Positions 46,576-55,493 of a stretch of DNA of 64,000 nt are shown here, in pieces; within the stretch, counting starts at the first letter, position 1; every line of letters starts with the position of its first letter. The position numbers were made by a program, and so were the translations under genes. The notes under the pieces were generated by a model. The model was not told the DNA's origin, ran no database searches, and was given only the letters and a program-made list of their open reading frames with translations. This stretch comes from Streptomyces sp. NBC_01497 (GTDB taxonomy: Bacteria > Actinomycetota > Actinomycetes > Streptomycetales > Streptomycetaceae), in assembly GCF_036250695.1 (NCBI RefSeq), contig NZ_CP109427.1, positions 8,246,001-8,310,000 on the forward strand, written 5' to 3'.

Positions 46576-47312
46576 GCCCAAAACCCTTTCCATGAGCCGG
46601 TATTGAGTGTCATCTTCCGCGAAGAGACGGGGCAATAAGGTAGGCGAATGTTTGTCCTCATGCCAAACAAGACAGTAAATCGGTGTTTTGACTCTTATCG
46701 CCCCGCCGGGCGGGGGCATCAGGGCCTCGGCCGGAGGCATTCCGGCTGGAAGCGCTGTCCCACGCTGCGGGTATCGACACAAGCGCCGACCCATGCCTGC
46801 ACCGGGAGGGCCCCGCGCAACACCTCGGCCGGCACCGGCCTCGGCCGCCTGGCCGACGAGAGCCCGAATGAGGCCGGCGATCGTCGTTGAGCCACTCGTC
46901 CGCTGCACGGCGGCGCCGTCCGAGGCGGCTCCAACGTGTCGGAGTTGAAGATGAGCGTGAGGGACGGGCTCCATTCGCCACGTTGTTCTCGCGCCCGACG
47001 GGCAGGCTTTCATCCGGCCGCACCGGTCGCACCGGTCGCACCGGTCGCAGCGGCCGCAGCGGCCGCACCGGTCGCGCCACGGAGGGTGCACTCGTCGCCC
47101 CTGTCATTCTCGTCGCCCTGGACGCGCGTGCGGATTGGAGTGTCCTGGGTGCCCGTGCGGTGGCGCAGTGCGCAGGGGACGCCCGTCTCGCGCCAGTGGC
47201 GCGCGAGCTCACGCATCTCCAGCAGCTCTGCCCTGGGGGAGCGGCCCCGGTGCTGTGACCCAGCAGCGCCTCGACGAGAGCCGGCGAACCCGCATCGGCC
47301 TCCTCAGGGGAG
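46576..47312. other. Intergenic region with 9-bp repeats, no gene called
   Basis: 737 bases between two leftward genes. A 239-codon leftward frame spans most of it, but it is Arg/Pro/Ser-rich, has no domain and its repeat section follows the DNA repeat at 47021-47074, so I do not call it. Confidence 0.45.
47021..47074. repeat. 9-bp tandem repeat, six units
   Basis: CACCGGTCG at 47021-47029, 47030-47038, 47039-47047 and 47066-47074, with two CAGCGGCCG variants at 47048-47056 and 47057-47065. Each unit is a near-palindromic CCGGTCG/CGGCCG block. Confidence 0.92.
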
Positions 47313-48272
47313 TCAGCGGTTCTTGAACTCCTCGATGGCGTCCCGGAGTACGTGGCCCGCGGCGTCGCTTCCGGCATGCCCCGCGTCCTCGATGATGTGG
47401 AGCCGTGCGCCGGGCCACGCCTTCGCCAGTTCCCATGCCGTCCGGACCGGGCAGCCCATGTCGTGCCTGCCGTGCACGATCACCCCTGGAATCCCGGCCA
47501 ACTTGTATGCGTCACGGATCAGTTGATCTTCCTCCAGCCAGGCGCCGTTACTGAAGAAGTGCGCGCAGATCCGGACGAATGCGATCCGCGCGTCCGCCTC
47601 CCGGTCGCTGTACATGCCGGGGACGCCGTTGGGCTCGTCGGTGATGACGGCATCCTCCCAGGCGAGCCAGTTCGCGGCGGCCTTCTCGCGAACCGCATGG
47701 TCGGGGTTCTCCATCAGCCGCGCGTAGGCCGCGAGCAGTTCGCCGTCCCGCTCGCCCTCGGGAACGCCCGCGCGGAACCGGTCCCACGCCTCGGGGCGGA
47801 ACCGCCTGGCGCCCCGGTAGAGCCACTCGATCTCCGAGCGGCGACTCGTCATCACCGCCTGGATGACGATCTCGGTGACCCGTTCGGGGTACTGCTCCGC
47901 GTAGGCGAGGACGAGCGTCGGGCCCCAGGAGGCGCCGTTGAGCAGCCACTTCTCGATGCCGAGGTGTTCGCGCAGCGCCTCCATGTCGTCGATCAGGTGC
48001 CGCGTGGTGTTGAGGCTCATGTCGGTGGCAGGGTCGCTGGCGTGCGGGGTGCTGCGGCCACAGTTGCGCTGGTCGTAGCGGATGATCCGGTACGCCTCGG
48101 GATCCCAGGCCCTCGTGGGGCGTCGCGAGGCGCCACTCCCCGGGCCGCCGTGGACCATCAGGGCGGGTTTGCCCTGGGGGTTGCCGAGTTGCTCGTAGTA
48201 GACGCGGTTGCCGTCCCCGGTGTCGAGGAAACCGGCATCGTAGGGACGTGTCGGCGGATAGAGATCGACCAT
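47313..48272 (-). CDS. pip: Proline iminopeptidase-type alpha/beta hydrolase (S33)
   Basis: 319-residue cytoplasmic hydrolase that in this family removes N-terminal proline. HGGPGSGASRRPTRAWDPEAYRIIRYDQRNCGRSTPHAS (seen as MVHGGPGSG and YDQRNCGRSTPH) is diagnostic. The nucleophile elbow reads LNGASWGPTLVLAYAE, where GGSWG is usual, so Ala replaces Gly but Ser is kept. The acid is in VHGRHDMGCP and the His in IEDAGHAGS. The ATG at 48272 gives the family N-terminus LYPPTRPYDAGFLDTGDGN. Complete and stand-alone. Confidence 0.93.
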   Translation of the reverse strand: MVDLYPPTRPYDAGFLDTGDGNRVYYEQLGNPQGKPALMVHGGPGSGASRRPTRAWDPEAYRIIRYDQRNCGRSTPHASDPATDMSLNTTRHLIDDMEALREHLGIEKWLLNGASWGPTLVLAYAEQYPERVTEIVIQAVMTSRRSEIEWLYRGARRFRPEAWDRFRAGVPEGERDGELLAAYARLMENPDHAVREKAAANWLAWEDAVITDEPNGVPGMYSDREADARIAFVRICAHFFSNGAWLEEDQLIRDAYKLAGIPGVIVHGRHDMGCPVRTAWELAKAWPGARLHIIEDAGHAGSDAAGHVLRDAIEEFKNR

Positions 48273-48750
48273 GACCGCCGATCCTAACGAGCCCGTGCAT
48301 GGTTGGCGGTGGAGCGTCGAAGCCCGTGATCGCCGACCTTGGTGGCCGTGGAGAGGAATCGGGCACGCGCGGCAGCCGGCCGCAGCCGGCGGATCACCGG
48401 GCGGGCCCACAGCCGACGGATTGGTCGATTCGTCACGGATAAAGACCCGTTGTGGTGAGTGGCGCGAATGACACCAGGCCGGGCTCGCGTCACGTCCTCG
48501 CGCCGGCGGGGGCCGGGACGCAGCGGTGTGCTGAGCGTCTGTCGGGCCGGGGCAGGAACGGGGCTGTCGGCAGGGGAGGGGTGCCGCGAGGCATGGCGCG
48601 GCGGCCGGGAGGCCTGGCGGGCCTCGGTACGGCGAGCCGCGCTCCCCGCCCGGTCGGTGCCATTGCGTTTGGCGTGTGGTGTTCGCGGTCTCCCCTAGGG
48701 TGATGGATTCCCGTCATCGGAGCGCTGCGGCGCGGTAGGGCGACACCACA
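48273..48750. other. Divergent intergenic region, no gene seen
   Basis: 478 bases between the divergent iminopeptidase and DUF2236 genes. No RNA or conserved frame recognised. Confidence 0.4.
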
Positions 48751-49500
48751 ATGATCAGTGAGGCAGCGGCACACGAGGTCTACCGTCAGCTGGCGTTGCT
48801 CGACTTCCCCGAGGAAGTGCGCATGGGGCTGAACCTGGGCTTCTACCGTACGTTCGCCGTGCCCGGCATCGCCACGGTACTGACGACGACGGGCAAGATG
48901 ATCGAGCGGCCGAAGGAACGTGCGAAGGCGACCGGTGCCTTGATGTACAGCCTCATCGAGAACGGCCTCGACACGCCCGAGGGCACTTCCGCTGTGGCGC
49001 GCCTGACGGCCCTGCACGCTCATCTCCCGGTCGACGAGGCTGAGTTCGTGTACGTCCTGGGGGCGTTCTGTACCGCACCGCTGGAGTACATCGACCGGTA
49101 CGGGTGGCGGCCGGTCACACCTGCGGAACGGGAAGCCGCCTACGTGTTCTACGCGGGGCTGGGCCGCCGCATGGGAATAGCCGGTGTGCCGGGATCGTAT
49201 GCGGCACTGGAAGCTTGGATGTCCGACTTCGAGGTACGCACATTTGAGACGACAACCGAAGGCCGGGCGCTGCTTGAGGCCACCAGCGGCCTCCTGGCCT
49301 CGCGACTGCCACGCGTCCTCGCGCCGCTGGCACGCAGGGCCGCGGACACTTTGTTCGATGAGCGACTGCTGACGGCATTCGGGCGCAGGCCGGCACCCGG
49401 AGTGGCCCGATGGGCGATGCGGAGAGGACTCGCGTCGCGATCCCGGATCCTCCACGCGCGCCGACGCCTGAATGGCCCGGGCGGGCGGCAAGGAGCGTGA
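48751..49500 (+). CDS. DUF2236 / MpaB-like oxygenase family protein
   Basis: 249-residue mostly helical protein of the DUF2236 (MpaB/latex-clearing-like) family, some members of which are heme oxygenases. Visible family parts: MGLNLGFYRTFAVPGIATVLTTTGKM, RAKATGALMYSLIENG, VYVLGAFCTAPLEYIDRYGWRPVT and YVFYAGLGRRMGIAGVP with PGSYAALEAWMSDFE. Length is on the short side. It ends in a basic tail. Substrate unknown. Confidence 0.85.
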   Translation: MISEAAAHEVYRQLALLDFPEEVRMGLNLGFYRTFAVPGIATVLTTTGKMIERPKERAKATGALMYSLIENGLDTPEGTSAVARLTALHAHLPVDEAEFVYVLGAFCTAPLEYIDRYGWRPVTPAEREAAYVFYAGLGRRMGIAGVPGSYAALEAWMSDFEVRTFETTTEGRALLEATSGLLASRLPRVLAPLARRAADTLFDERLLTAFGRRPAPGVARWAMRRGLASRSRILHARRRLNGPGGRQGA

Positions 49501-49601
49501 CGTGGTCGGTGGCCTCCAGGCCACGTGTACCTCAGCCGGGCCGGGGCCCGAGGACCGTCGAATCGCCGGGGCCGTCGGAAAATCGTGTGCCGAACCATTC
49601 C

Positions 49602-50240
49602 ATGGACGTGCAGACTTGCTCTGTGGCGGACGTGAGGGAGTTCCGGGATGCGCTCACGGCTTGGGCGAAGGGCGGTCCTGACGGGCCGGCGCGCGACCTG
49701 GCGGAGAGCCTGGGGGCGCGCACCGCGGTGCTTCTGGAAGGGCTGAGTGATCTCGCCGCCGTCGAGGCGTTGGCCGCCGGGCGGGGTCGGGACCTGGCCG
49801 CCGAGGGAGTGGTTGCCGTGCCGATGGGCGGGGCGATGAGCGTGGGCCGTTACGCCCGCCTCCTCGGGCGGCCCGGCCTCGGCCTGCGTGTGACGGGACT
49901 GTGCGACGAGCGCGAACAGGGCTTCTACGAGCGTGGTCTGACACGGGTCCAGGCGCCGCCCGAGGACGTCCACGTATGCGCGGCGGATCTGGAGGACGAA
50001 CTCATCCGCGCGCTCGGCACGGCAGGAGTCGAGGAGATCCTGCACGCCGAGGGCGACTTCCGCGCCTGGCGGACCTTCCAGCGCCAGCCCGCACAGCGCG
50101 GCCGGGAGCTGGGCCAGCTGCTGCGGCGCTTCCTCGGCACGAAGAAGGGCCGCAAGATCCGCTACGGCCGTCTCCTGGTCGAGGCCCTCCCGCCGGACCG
50201 GACGCCGCCCCCGCTCGACGGCCTCCTCGCCGGGCTGTGA
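49602..50240 (+). CDS. Stand-alone OLD-like TOPRIM domain protein
   Basis: 212 residues with a TOPRIM fold like that of OLD-family nucleases but without their ABC ATPase half. Landmarks: the Glu in TAVLLEGLSDLAAVEALA, the strand VVAVPMGGAMSVGRYARLLG, the acidic GLCDEREQGFYERGL (DxD-like) and HVCAADLEDELIRALG. The C-terminal part AEGDFRAWRTFQRQPA... KKGRKIRYGRLLVEALP is conserved in actinobacterial homologues. Catalytic acidic residues appear present, so metal-dependent nuclease or nucleotidyl transfer activity is possible. No ATPase partner is adjacent. Confidence 0.82.
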   Translation: MDVQTCSVADVREFRDALTAWAKGGPDGPARDLAESLGARTAVLLEGLSDLAAVEALAAGRGRDLAAEGVVAVPMGGAMSVGRYARLLGRPGLGLRVTGLCDEREQGFYERGLTRVQAPPEDVHVCAADLEDELIRALGTAGVEEILHAEGDFRAWRTFQRQPAQRGRELGQLLRRFLGTKKGRKIRYGRLLVEALPPDRTPPPLDGLLAGL

Positions 50241-50585
50241 GGTCGTCGACCGTGCCAGTGGGTACACCGAGCGGGTCCGGGCAGCCCGGCAGGTGACCGC
50301 CGGTCGCATACGACCAGTCGGGATTCGAATCGATCAGCCACGGTTTCGCGGTGACGACCGCGCAGCCTCGCCCCGGTCCCCGTCCCTCCGCGGCTGAACA
50401 CCGATGAGCAGATCACACTGCCGACCATCCTGGACCACCTACGGGAGCCGGCCCTCGCGAAAGCGGCCGGTGTCCCGGAGCCCGAGGTGCACGGCCAGGC
50501 CGAGGAGACCTCCGGGACGTTCAGCCCCACCACGGGGACGCGTCGGTACCGTTCCCTTCGCGTACGGGTGGCCCCAGCCGGAGCG
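50241..50585. other. Intergenic with coding-like stretch
   Basis: 345 bases between convergent genes. From about 50390 to 50570 one rightward frame has gene-like third-position bias and reads LNTDEQITLPTILDHL and LAKAAGVPEPEVHG, but it lacks a plausible start and matches no family I recognise; it may be a gene remnant. Confidence 0.4.
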
Positions 50586-51899
50586 CTACGTGTCCGACAC
50601 TCGTCCGTTGCCCCCGCCTGCCGTCTGTGACGAGGGAGACAACCCGGTCAGGGCGGTGCGTCCGCGCGGTCCCGGTAGGACGAGTTGGCCGCTCGTGACC
50701 AGCATGAAGCGTTCCATGCCGGGGATGATCACGTTCAGGACGGACAGGTGGTCGCTCACATGACGCTGCCACACGCGCGGGGTGAAGCCCGCACGGTGCA
50801 GGGTCTCGCAGAGCGCCTCCAGGTACTCGGCCGGGGTGGCCGGGGCGGGCGTTTCGCTGAAGGGGATGCGGGCGGTCCGGGGGATGCGGAAGTCGGCCAG
50901 GTAGCAGCGGTGCAGCGCGGGATAAGCCTCAGTGCAGACATACCTGCGGCCCTTCTCGCCGGATGCGGCTCTCAGGCCGCTGTGTGTCTGGATCAGTTCG
51001 TTCAATGCCTGCTCTGCCGCGAAGCAGGCGGACAGAGAAGCGCCGAAGCCCCGCAGGAGGCTCGGCACCGCGGGCTCGGTCGCCGGGCTGTGGGCCCAGT
51101 AGGCGGGCACACCCACATCGGTGGTCATCTCCAGCAGCCACACCCGCCGATCGAGGCGACGTTCGGCCTCCTCGTGCAGAGCTGCCAGTGCTGCGGGCAG
51201 AGTGCCGGTGTCGATGACGGGCAGGGTGGCCGGGGCCGGGGAAAGGAACTGTCCGATCAACAGTATCGAGATGGCGTCGCGTTCGATGACTTCGTTGATG
51301 GCGTGGACCATCGCCTCGGCCGGAGTGGCCCCTGCGGCCCAGCCATTGGTGACGGAGTACCTACGCAGGGCCGTGTAGTCGTAGCTGTCCCCGGCGGCGG
51401 CACGCGCCGCCGCTTCCTGATGGAGGTAGTCCGGCGTGGACAGGAACACCGGCACGAGCATCTCGTCACCGGCGTGGCCGGGCAGGGGCGTGTAGGGCAG
51501 GCAGGCGATCGGGACGTCAGGGCCCTCGGCCAGCAGGGCACAGGCCGCGTCCCGCGCCAGTTCGCCGGCAGCCGCCTCGTGGGCACCGCGTAGCACGACG
51601 CTGGTCTGTGGCGGCATTCCGGCACTGAGGTGGTGTTCCAGCGCTTCGAAGATCGCCCCGACCCGGGCGGCCTGCCGTCGGCCCTTGCCGAAACCCGTTC
51701 CCCGCGTCACCGGCACGCCGTCCTGTTCGAGGACGCAGCGCCATGCGCCGGGTTCGTCCGTCGTCAGCGGATCGAGGCGGGCGCTGAAACCGAGTTCGGC
51801 CACGGCGACCAGACCGTGCTGCCACGCCTGGGCAAGGGGAACGCCCCGCTCACCGTAGTGCGGGACGTCGCTACGGGCGCTGGATGCTGAACTCGGCAT
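50586..51899 (-). CDS. YcaO-domain protein, probable RiPP-modifying enzyme
   Basis: 437-residue YcaO enzyme, the ATP-dependent family that forms azolines, thioamides or amidines in ribosomal peptides. ATP-site blocks are seen: GKGRRQAARVGAIFEALEHH (ExxE), NGWAAGATPAEAMVHAINEVIERDA (NEVIERD) and FAAEQALNELIQTHSG. The C-terminus ends GGNGRVSDT with no PxPxP motif, unlike azoline-forming cyclodehydratases; bottromycin-type and thioamide enzymes also lack it. The ATG at 51899 has GGGGAAGG upstream. A 50-residue peptide gene lies 82 bases upstream on the same strand. No E1-like or TfuA partner is adjacent, so it may act alone. Confidence 0.88.
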   Translation of the reverse strand: MPSSASSARSDVPHYGERGVPLAQAWQHGLVAVAELGFSARLDPLTTDEPGAWRCVLEQDGVPVTRGTGFGKGRRQAARVGAIFEALEHHLSAGMPPQTSVVLRGAHEAAAGELARDAACALLAEGPDVPIACLPYTPLPGHAGDEMLVPVFLSTPDYLHQEAAARAAAGDSYDYTALRRYSVTNGWAAGATPAEAMVHAINEVIERDAISILLIGQFLSPAPATLPVIDTGTLPAALAALHEEAERRLDRRVWLLEMTTDVGVPAYWAHSPATEPAVPSLLRGFGASLSACFAAEQALNELIQTHSGLRAASGEKGRRYVCTEAYPALHRCYLADFRIPRTARIPFSETPAPATPAEYLEALCETLHRAGFTPRVWQRHVSDHLSVLNVIIPGMERFMLVTSGQLVLPGPRGRTALTGLSPSSQTAGGGNGRVSDT

Positions 51900-51981
51900 G
51901 GCGAGGCCTTCCCCGGGAGGGCTGACAGGGCAACCGGTGGCGGGTGCGCGGCGTCTCACGGCTGCGTACCCGCCCGTCGCA

Positions 51982-52134
51982 TCACGCGCGGTGGGCCGCC
52001 GCCTCAGCCGTCTTCGGCTGCTCGGCGTCCTGCTCTTCCAGCTGATCCAGCAGTTGCTGCTCGCTGGCGAACAGTTTCACCTCGGTTGGAGGGGTGGGAG
52101 AGAATCTCCAGTTCTGCCCGAATACATCGCCCAT
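51982..52134 (-). CDS. 50-residue peptide, candidate RiPP precursor
   Basis: Short reading frame directly upstream of the YcaO gene with a strong AAGGAG site 6 bases before its ATG. The N-terminal half (MGDVFGQNWRFSPTPPTEV) is rich in Asn/Gln, aromatic and Ser/Thr/Pro residues. The C-terminal half (EQQLLDQLEEQDAEQPKTAE) is acidic and helix-forming. This order is consistent with an N-terminal core followed by a C-terminal follower, as in bottromycin and possibly streptamidine-type precursors, but a conventional leader-first order is not excluded. There is no Cys. The mature product cannot be predicted. Confidence 0.7.
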   Translation of the reverse strand: MGDVFGQNWRFSPTPPTEVKLFASEQQLLDQLEEQDAEQPKTAEAAAHRA

Positions 52135-52503
52135 GATCTTCTCCTTTGACGAGCGTTCGCGCCCCGTAGGCCTTCGGAGTCGTATGGCCTGCTGGGGCTC
52201 ATCAGTTGACGCCCGGCGACAGTCCACTGTCGGGGACAGCCACCCGGGCCGGGCCGGACACCCGGGACCTGCCCAGCCGGCGCACCTTCCAGCCGCATCC
52301 ACGGCACAGTCCACTCGCCCAGTCGAGCGCACGCACAGCGCACGACGTCGACCCACTGCGCCGTGCGTGCCCCACCCGATCAATCGCCTGAAACGCCACC
52401 GCGCGGTTGCCACGAGATGGGACGAGCTCACCGTCCGCCATGAGGCGACCGTCTTGTGGAAGCCCTCAACGAGTGGCTGTGACCAGCACGGTCGAGGGAC
52501 TTC
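52135..52503. other. Intergenic, no gene seen
   Basis: 369 bases between the candidate precursor and a VOC gene, all leftward. Should contain the promoter of the peptide-YcaO unit; no further small peptide gene recognised. Confidence 0.4.
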
Positions 52504-53196
52504 TCAGCTGTCCCGACCCTGCCATGTGGTCAAACAGGCTTCGTTCCCCTCCAGGTCGGCAAGTACCCAGAAAGCGGGGGCGCGGGTCGCGGACACAAGT
52601 CGGCCTCCAGCCGCCAGTGCGGTCTCGATCCGCCGGTGTGCCTCGTCATGCGGAACACATATGTCGAAGTGAATGCGATTGCGCTGTGGGCGCGCCCGGT
52701 CCATCTGCTGGAACCAGATGGCCGGGCCCTGCCCGACCGGGTCGATGAGCGGATCCTCCGGTCCCTCGGCACCCGCCTCATCGGTATAGCCCAGCACCGC
52801 CTTCCAGAACGGCCGAATCCCGGCGATGTTCAGTGCATCAACCGCGATCTCCAGAAGCTGGACGGACCGCGCTGCCCCGGTTCCGATCTCGGGCTCCGCC
52901 AGAAGCCCGAACCTGCCGGCGGTGGCGGATATCTGACGCGCGAGTTCAGCATCTCGGGCAGTAACCGCTGCGCGGTCCAACGACTGCAGAGTGAAGACGA
53001 CCCGATCCGAGCGGACATCGACCCGAAGGTGCTGGTCGGCGTCGTCGCCGCACACCGCGACCGCGTCCGCCGCCAAGCCCATCGCCTGAGTCAACGATCC
53101 GACCCGGACCGACGTTCGCAAACTGCCCAGCAAGAAGCGCCACCCGTCGTCCCGGACCGCATCCGATGCTTCCTGCCGACTCAATATCTGCTCCAT
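52504..53196 (-). CDS. PCD-like / glyoxalase (VOC) fusion protein
   Basis: 230 residues in two parts. The first 100 (ILSRQEASDAVRDDGWRFL, VAVCGDDADQHLRVDVRSDRVVFTLQS) resemble pterin-4a-carbinolamine dehydratase, including the HLRVDVR stretch, but with weak conservation of the usual catalytic His triad. Residues about 113-230 form a glyoxalase_6/VOC domain (VQLLEIAVDALNIAGIRPFWKAVLGYTD, IHFDICVPHDEAHRRIETAL and the end WVLADLEGNEACLTTWQ). This fusion recurs in actinobacteria; function unknown. ATG at 53196. Confidence 0.85.
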   Translation of the reverse strand: MEQILSRQEASDAVRDDGWRFLLGSLRTSVRVGSLTQAMGLAADAVAVCGDDADQHLRVDVRSDRVVFTLQSLDRAAVTARDAELARQISATAGRFGLLAEPEIGTGAARSVQLLEIAVDALNIAGIRPFWKAVLGYTDEAGAEGPEDPLIDPVGQGPAIWFQQMDRARPQRNRIHFDICVPHDEAHRRIETALAAGGRLVSATRAPAFWVLADLEGNEACLTTWQGRDS

Positions 53197-53445
53197 GGCC
53201 GCATCCTTGCAGCCGCGCTGCCGGCCAGGCCGCAGTACTTCTGAAACGGGCCCTCGTGGCACATCAGACGACCTTCTCCGTTCGGATTCCGGGTCTCGCG
53301 CGCCGTTCTGTGAGCCGACGGCTCGTGGCCGTTTCCGGGAGCTGGATGAGTGCTCGGACAGCCTTGGTCAAGGGCCGGATCCCTTATGCCTCCCGTTCAG
53401 GAAAGACGCTGGAACGTTGCGCGCATCCCGCTCTACGGTGACGCC

Positions 53446-53826
53446 ATGAGCATGCACCCGGAAGCGACTGTCGCGCCCGTCGAGGCCCATGAACCTCCCT
53501 ACTACGTGGCGGTGTTCACCACGGTGCGGACCTCGCACCAGCTCGGCTACAGCGACACCAACGCACACTTGGAAGATCTGGTGCAGGACGTGCCCGGGTT
53601 CCTGGGGATGGACCACGCGCAGACCCCTGGCGGGCTGTCCATCACCGTCGCGTACTTCCGCGATGCGGACGCTCTCACGGAGTGGCGGCGCAACGCCGAG
53701 CACCGCGCGGCGCAAAAGCGCGGGCAAGACGAGTGGTACCAGAGCTACACGCTGCATGTGGCGAAAGTGGAGCGGAGTCACGGGTTCACGCGAGCCCAGG
53801 TCCCGCAGAGCTCGACAGCACGCTGA
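53446..53826 (+). CDS. ABM-like small dimeric monooxygenase family protein
   Basis: 126-residue protein with a ferredoxin-like ABM domain: [62 protein letters not shown] (seen as [16 protein letters not shown]) and [14 protein letters not shown]. This EWRRNxEHxxAQ helix is typical of a heme-degrading or antibiotic-biosynthesis monooxygenase-like subgroup. No ribosome site is obvious; an ATG at 53452 is also possible. It stands between the VOC gene and the comB scar. Confidence 0.85.
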   Translation: MSMHPEATVAPVEAHEPPYYVAVFTTVRTSHQLGYSDTNAHLEDLVQDVPGFLGMDHAQTPGGLSITVAYFRDADALTEWRRNAEHRAAQKRGQDEWYQSYTLHVAKVERSHGFTRAQVPQSSTAR

Positions 53827-53884
53827 CCAGCCGACGTCACGTGGCGAGCGCCTGCCACAACGTCAGGTCGGGGCATGCGCGATC

Positions 53885-54572
53885 ATGATCGTTATGGACG
53901 CTCGTTTCCTTGGCATCGCTGATGTGGCCGAAGTCCCTTCCGTGGCGGTCGTGGTCGACGTCATGCGTGCTTTCACCGTGGCTGCCTGGGCCTGTGCCCA
54001 GGAGGCAGAGAAGATCGTCTTGCTGAGTCGCTGGACGAAGCCCTGGCGCTCAAGGCCCGCCACGGGGATTGGCTGGCGCTGAAGGATGGTCCGCCCGCGC
54101 CCGGGTTCGACATGGTCAACTCGCCTGGCCTGCTGCGCTCTGTCGACCTCGGCGGACGGACCGTCGTACAGAAGACCACGGCGGGGACGGTCGGCGCTCT
54201 CGCGGTCAAGGAAGCATCTCTGGTGCTGTGCGCCGGCTTCGTGGTGGCGGAGGCAACGGCTCGGCTCCTACGGGCACGCGAGTGTGACAGGGTCACGTTC
54301 GTCGTCACGGGCGAAGATGGGCAGGCCGATGAAGATCTGGCATGTGCTCAATACATCGCTCGCAGGGCCACCGAGGCCTGGACGGATGCTGCCGAGTTCG
54401 TCCGCCGCGCTGCCGCGTCACACGCCGCCATCGAGCTGGCGGAGGGGGTGCGTCAGGGAGTCCATCCCGATGACGTTGCGCTCTGTCTTGAGGTCGACCG
54501 GTTCCCCTTCGCCATGGTGGCGACCGTGGAAGGCCCGCTCATGGTCCTGCGTCCGCACGCGATGCCTTCGCC
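53885..54572 (+). pseudogene. comB: 2-phosphosulfolactate phosphatase family (ComB-like), frameshifted and fused at its end
   Basis: The family's order is visible in two frames. The first (53885 on) reads [34 protein letters not shown] and AEKIVLL. A one-base loss near 54024 (a G in CTG-GAG) shifts it, and the second frame continues with [45 protein letters not shown] and the acidic [21 protein letters not shown]. It reaches [16 protein letters not shown], near the natural end, then runs without a stop into transposon sequence. Known ComB makes sulfolactate for coenzyme M; in Streptomyces the substrate is unknown. Probably non-functional. Confidence 0.85.
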
Positions 54573-55476
54573 GACTGACGAGGACACCCGGCAGTCGGTC
54601 CGGTTCACCGCCAACGCCGGATGGAAGATCACGACCGGAGGGAAGCTCCGGCTGCCGAAGGTCGGTGACGTTCCGCTCAGGTGGTCGCGCTCCCTGCCGT
54701 CCACCCCGTCCACGGTGACCGTGCTCAAGGACAGCGCGGGACGGTACTTCGCTTCGTTCGTGGTCGCAACCGAGCCCGGGACGCTGCCCGCCACGGACAG
54801 CGTGGTCGGCGTCGACCTGGGACTGACGCACTTCGCGATCCTCTCGGACGGCACGAAGATCGACAGCCCCCGCTTCCTACGCCGGGCCGAGAAGAAGCTG
54901 AAGAAGGCGCAGCAGGATCTCAGCCGCAAGGCCAAGGGGTCGAAGAACCGGGCGAAGGCCCGGGTCAAGGTTGCGCGTGCCCACGCACGGACGGCCGATG
55001 CGCGGCGTGAGTTCCACCACCAGCTCTCCACCAAGCTGATCCGCGAAAACCAAGCGGTTGCAGTGGAAGACCTGGCGGTCAAAGGGCTCGCCCGCACCCG
55101 CCTCGCCAAATCCGTGCACGACGCCGGATGGTCGGCGTTCACCACGATGCTGGAGTACAAGGCGGCGAAGTACGGCCGCACTTTCATCCGCATCGGACGC
55201 TTCGAGCCGACGTCCCAGGTGTGCTCGCAGTGCGGCGTCAAGGACGGCCCCAAGCCCCTGCACGTCCGTACGTGGACATGCAGGGCCTGCGGCGCCCACC
55301 TGGACCGGGACATCAACGCGGCGGTCAACGTCGCCAAGGCGGCCGGACTGGCCGTATCAGCCTGCGGAGCGCGGGTAAGACCGGGACTCGTCCCGGCACA
55401 GCGCGAAGAAACAGGAACCCACCCGAAGCCCCAGCCGGCGACCACCGGCAGACAGACGGGAATCTCCGTCCTTTAG
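54573..55476 (+). pseudogene. tnpB: IS200/IS605-family TnpB, N-terminally truncated and fused to ComB
   Basis: About 300 residues matching the middle and end of Tnp[36 protein letters not shown], then the RuvC blocks [17 protein letters not shown] (Asp), [14 protein letters not shown] (Glu) and the final [14 protein letters not shown] (Asp), with the zinc ribbon CSQCGVKDG...WTCRACG. All catalytic residues and four Cys are kept. The normal N-terminal 110-120 residues (recognition part) are absent, and the frame continues from ComB, a single frame open from 54112 to 55476. No tnpA is adjacent. Likely inactive as a guided nuclease. Confidence 0.9.
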
Positions 55477-55493
55477 GGCGGAGAGGATGTCAA
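55340..55493 (+). ncRNA. Candidate omega-RNA (reRNA) and IS right-end hairpin
   Basis: In IS605-type elements the 3' end of tnpB and the right end make a guide RNA. Here the tnpB stop lies inside a 9-bp hairpin (55463-55471 with 55476-55484, one G-T pair) followed by GAGGATGTCAA, a form typical of actinobacterial IS605-family ends. The element edge is placed at 55493; the guide would then be read from the SDR sequence that follows. The 5' end is a guess. Confidence 0.4.

Noticed and set aside
46658..47377. 239-codon leftward protein with RP repeats
   Set aside because: Its repeats follow the 9-bp DNA repeat, it overlaps the iminopeptidase gene end, and no domain is present.
50390..50570. Small coding gene between TOPRIM and YcaO genes
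   Set aside because: Codon bias is gene-like but no usable start and no recognised family; noted as a possible remnant only.
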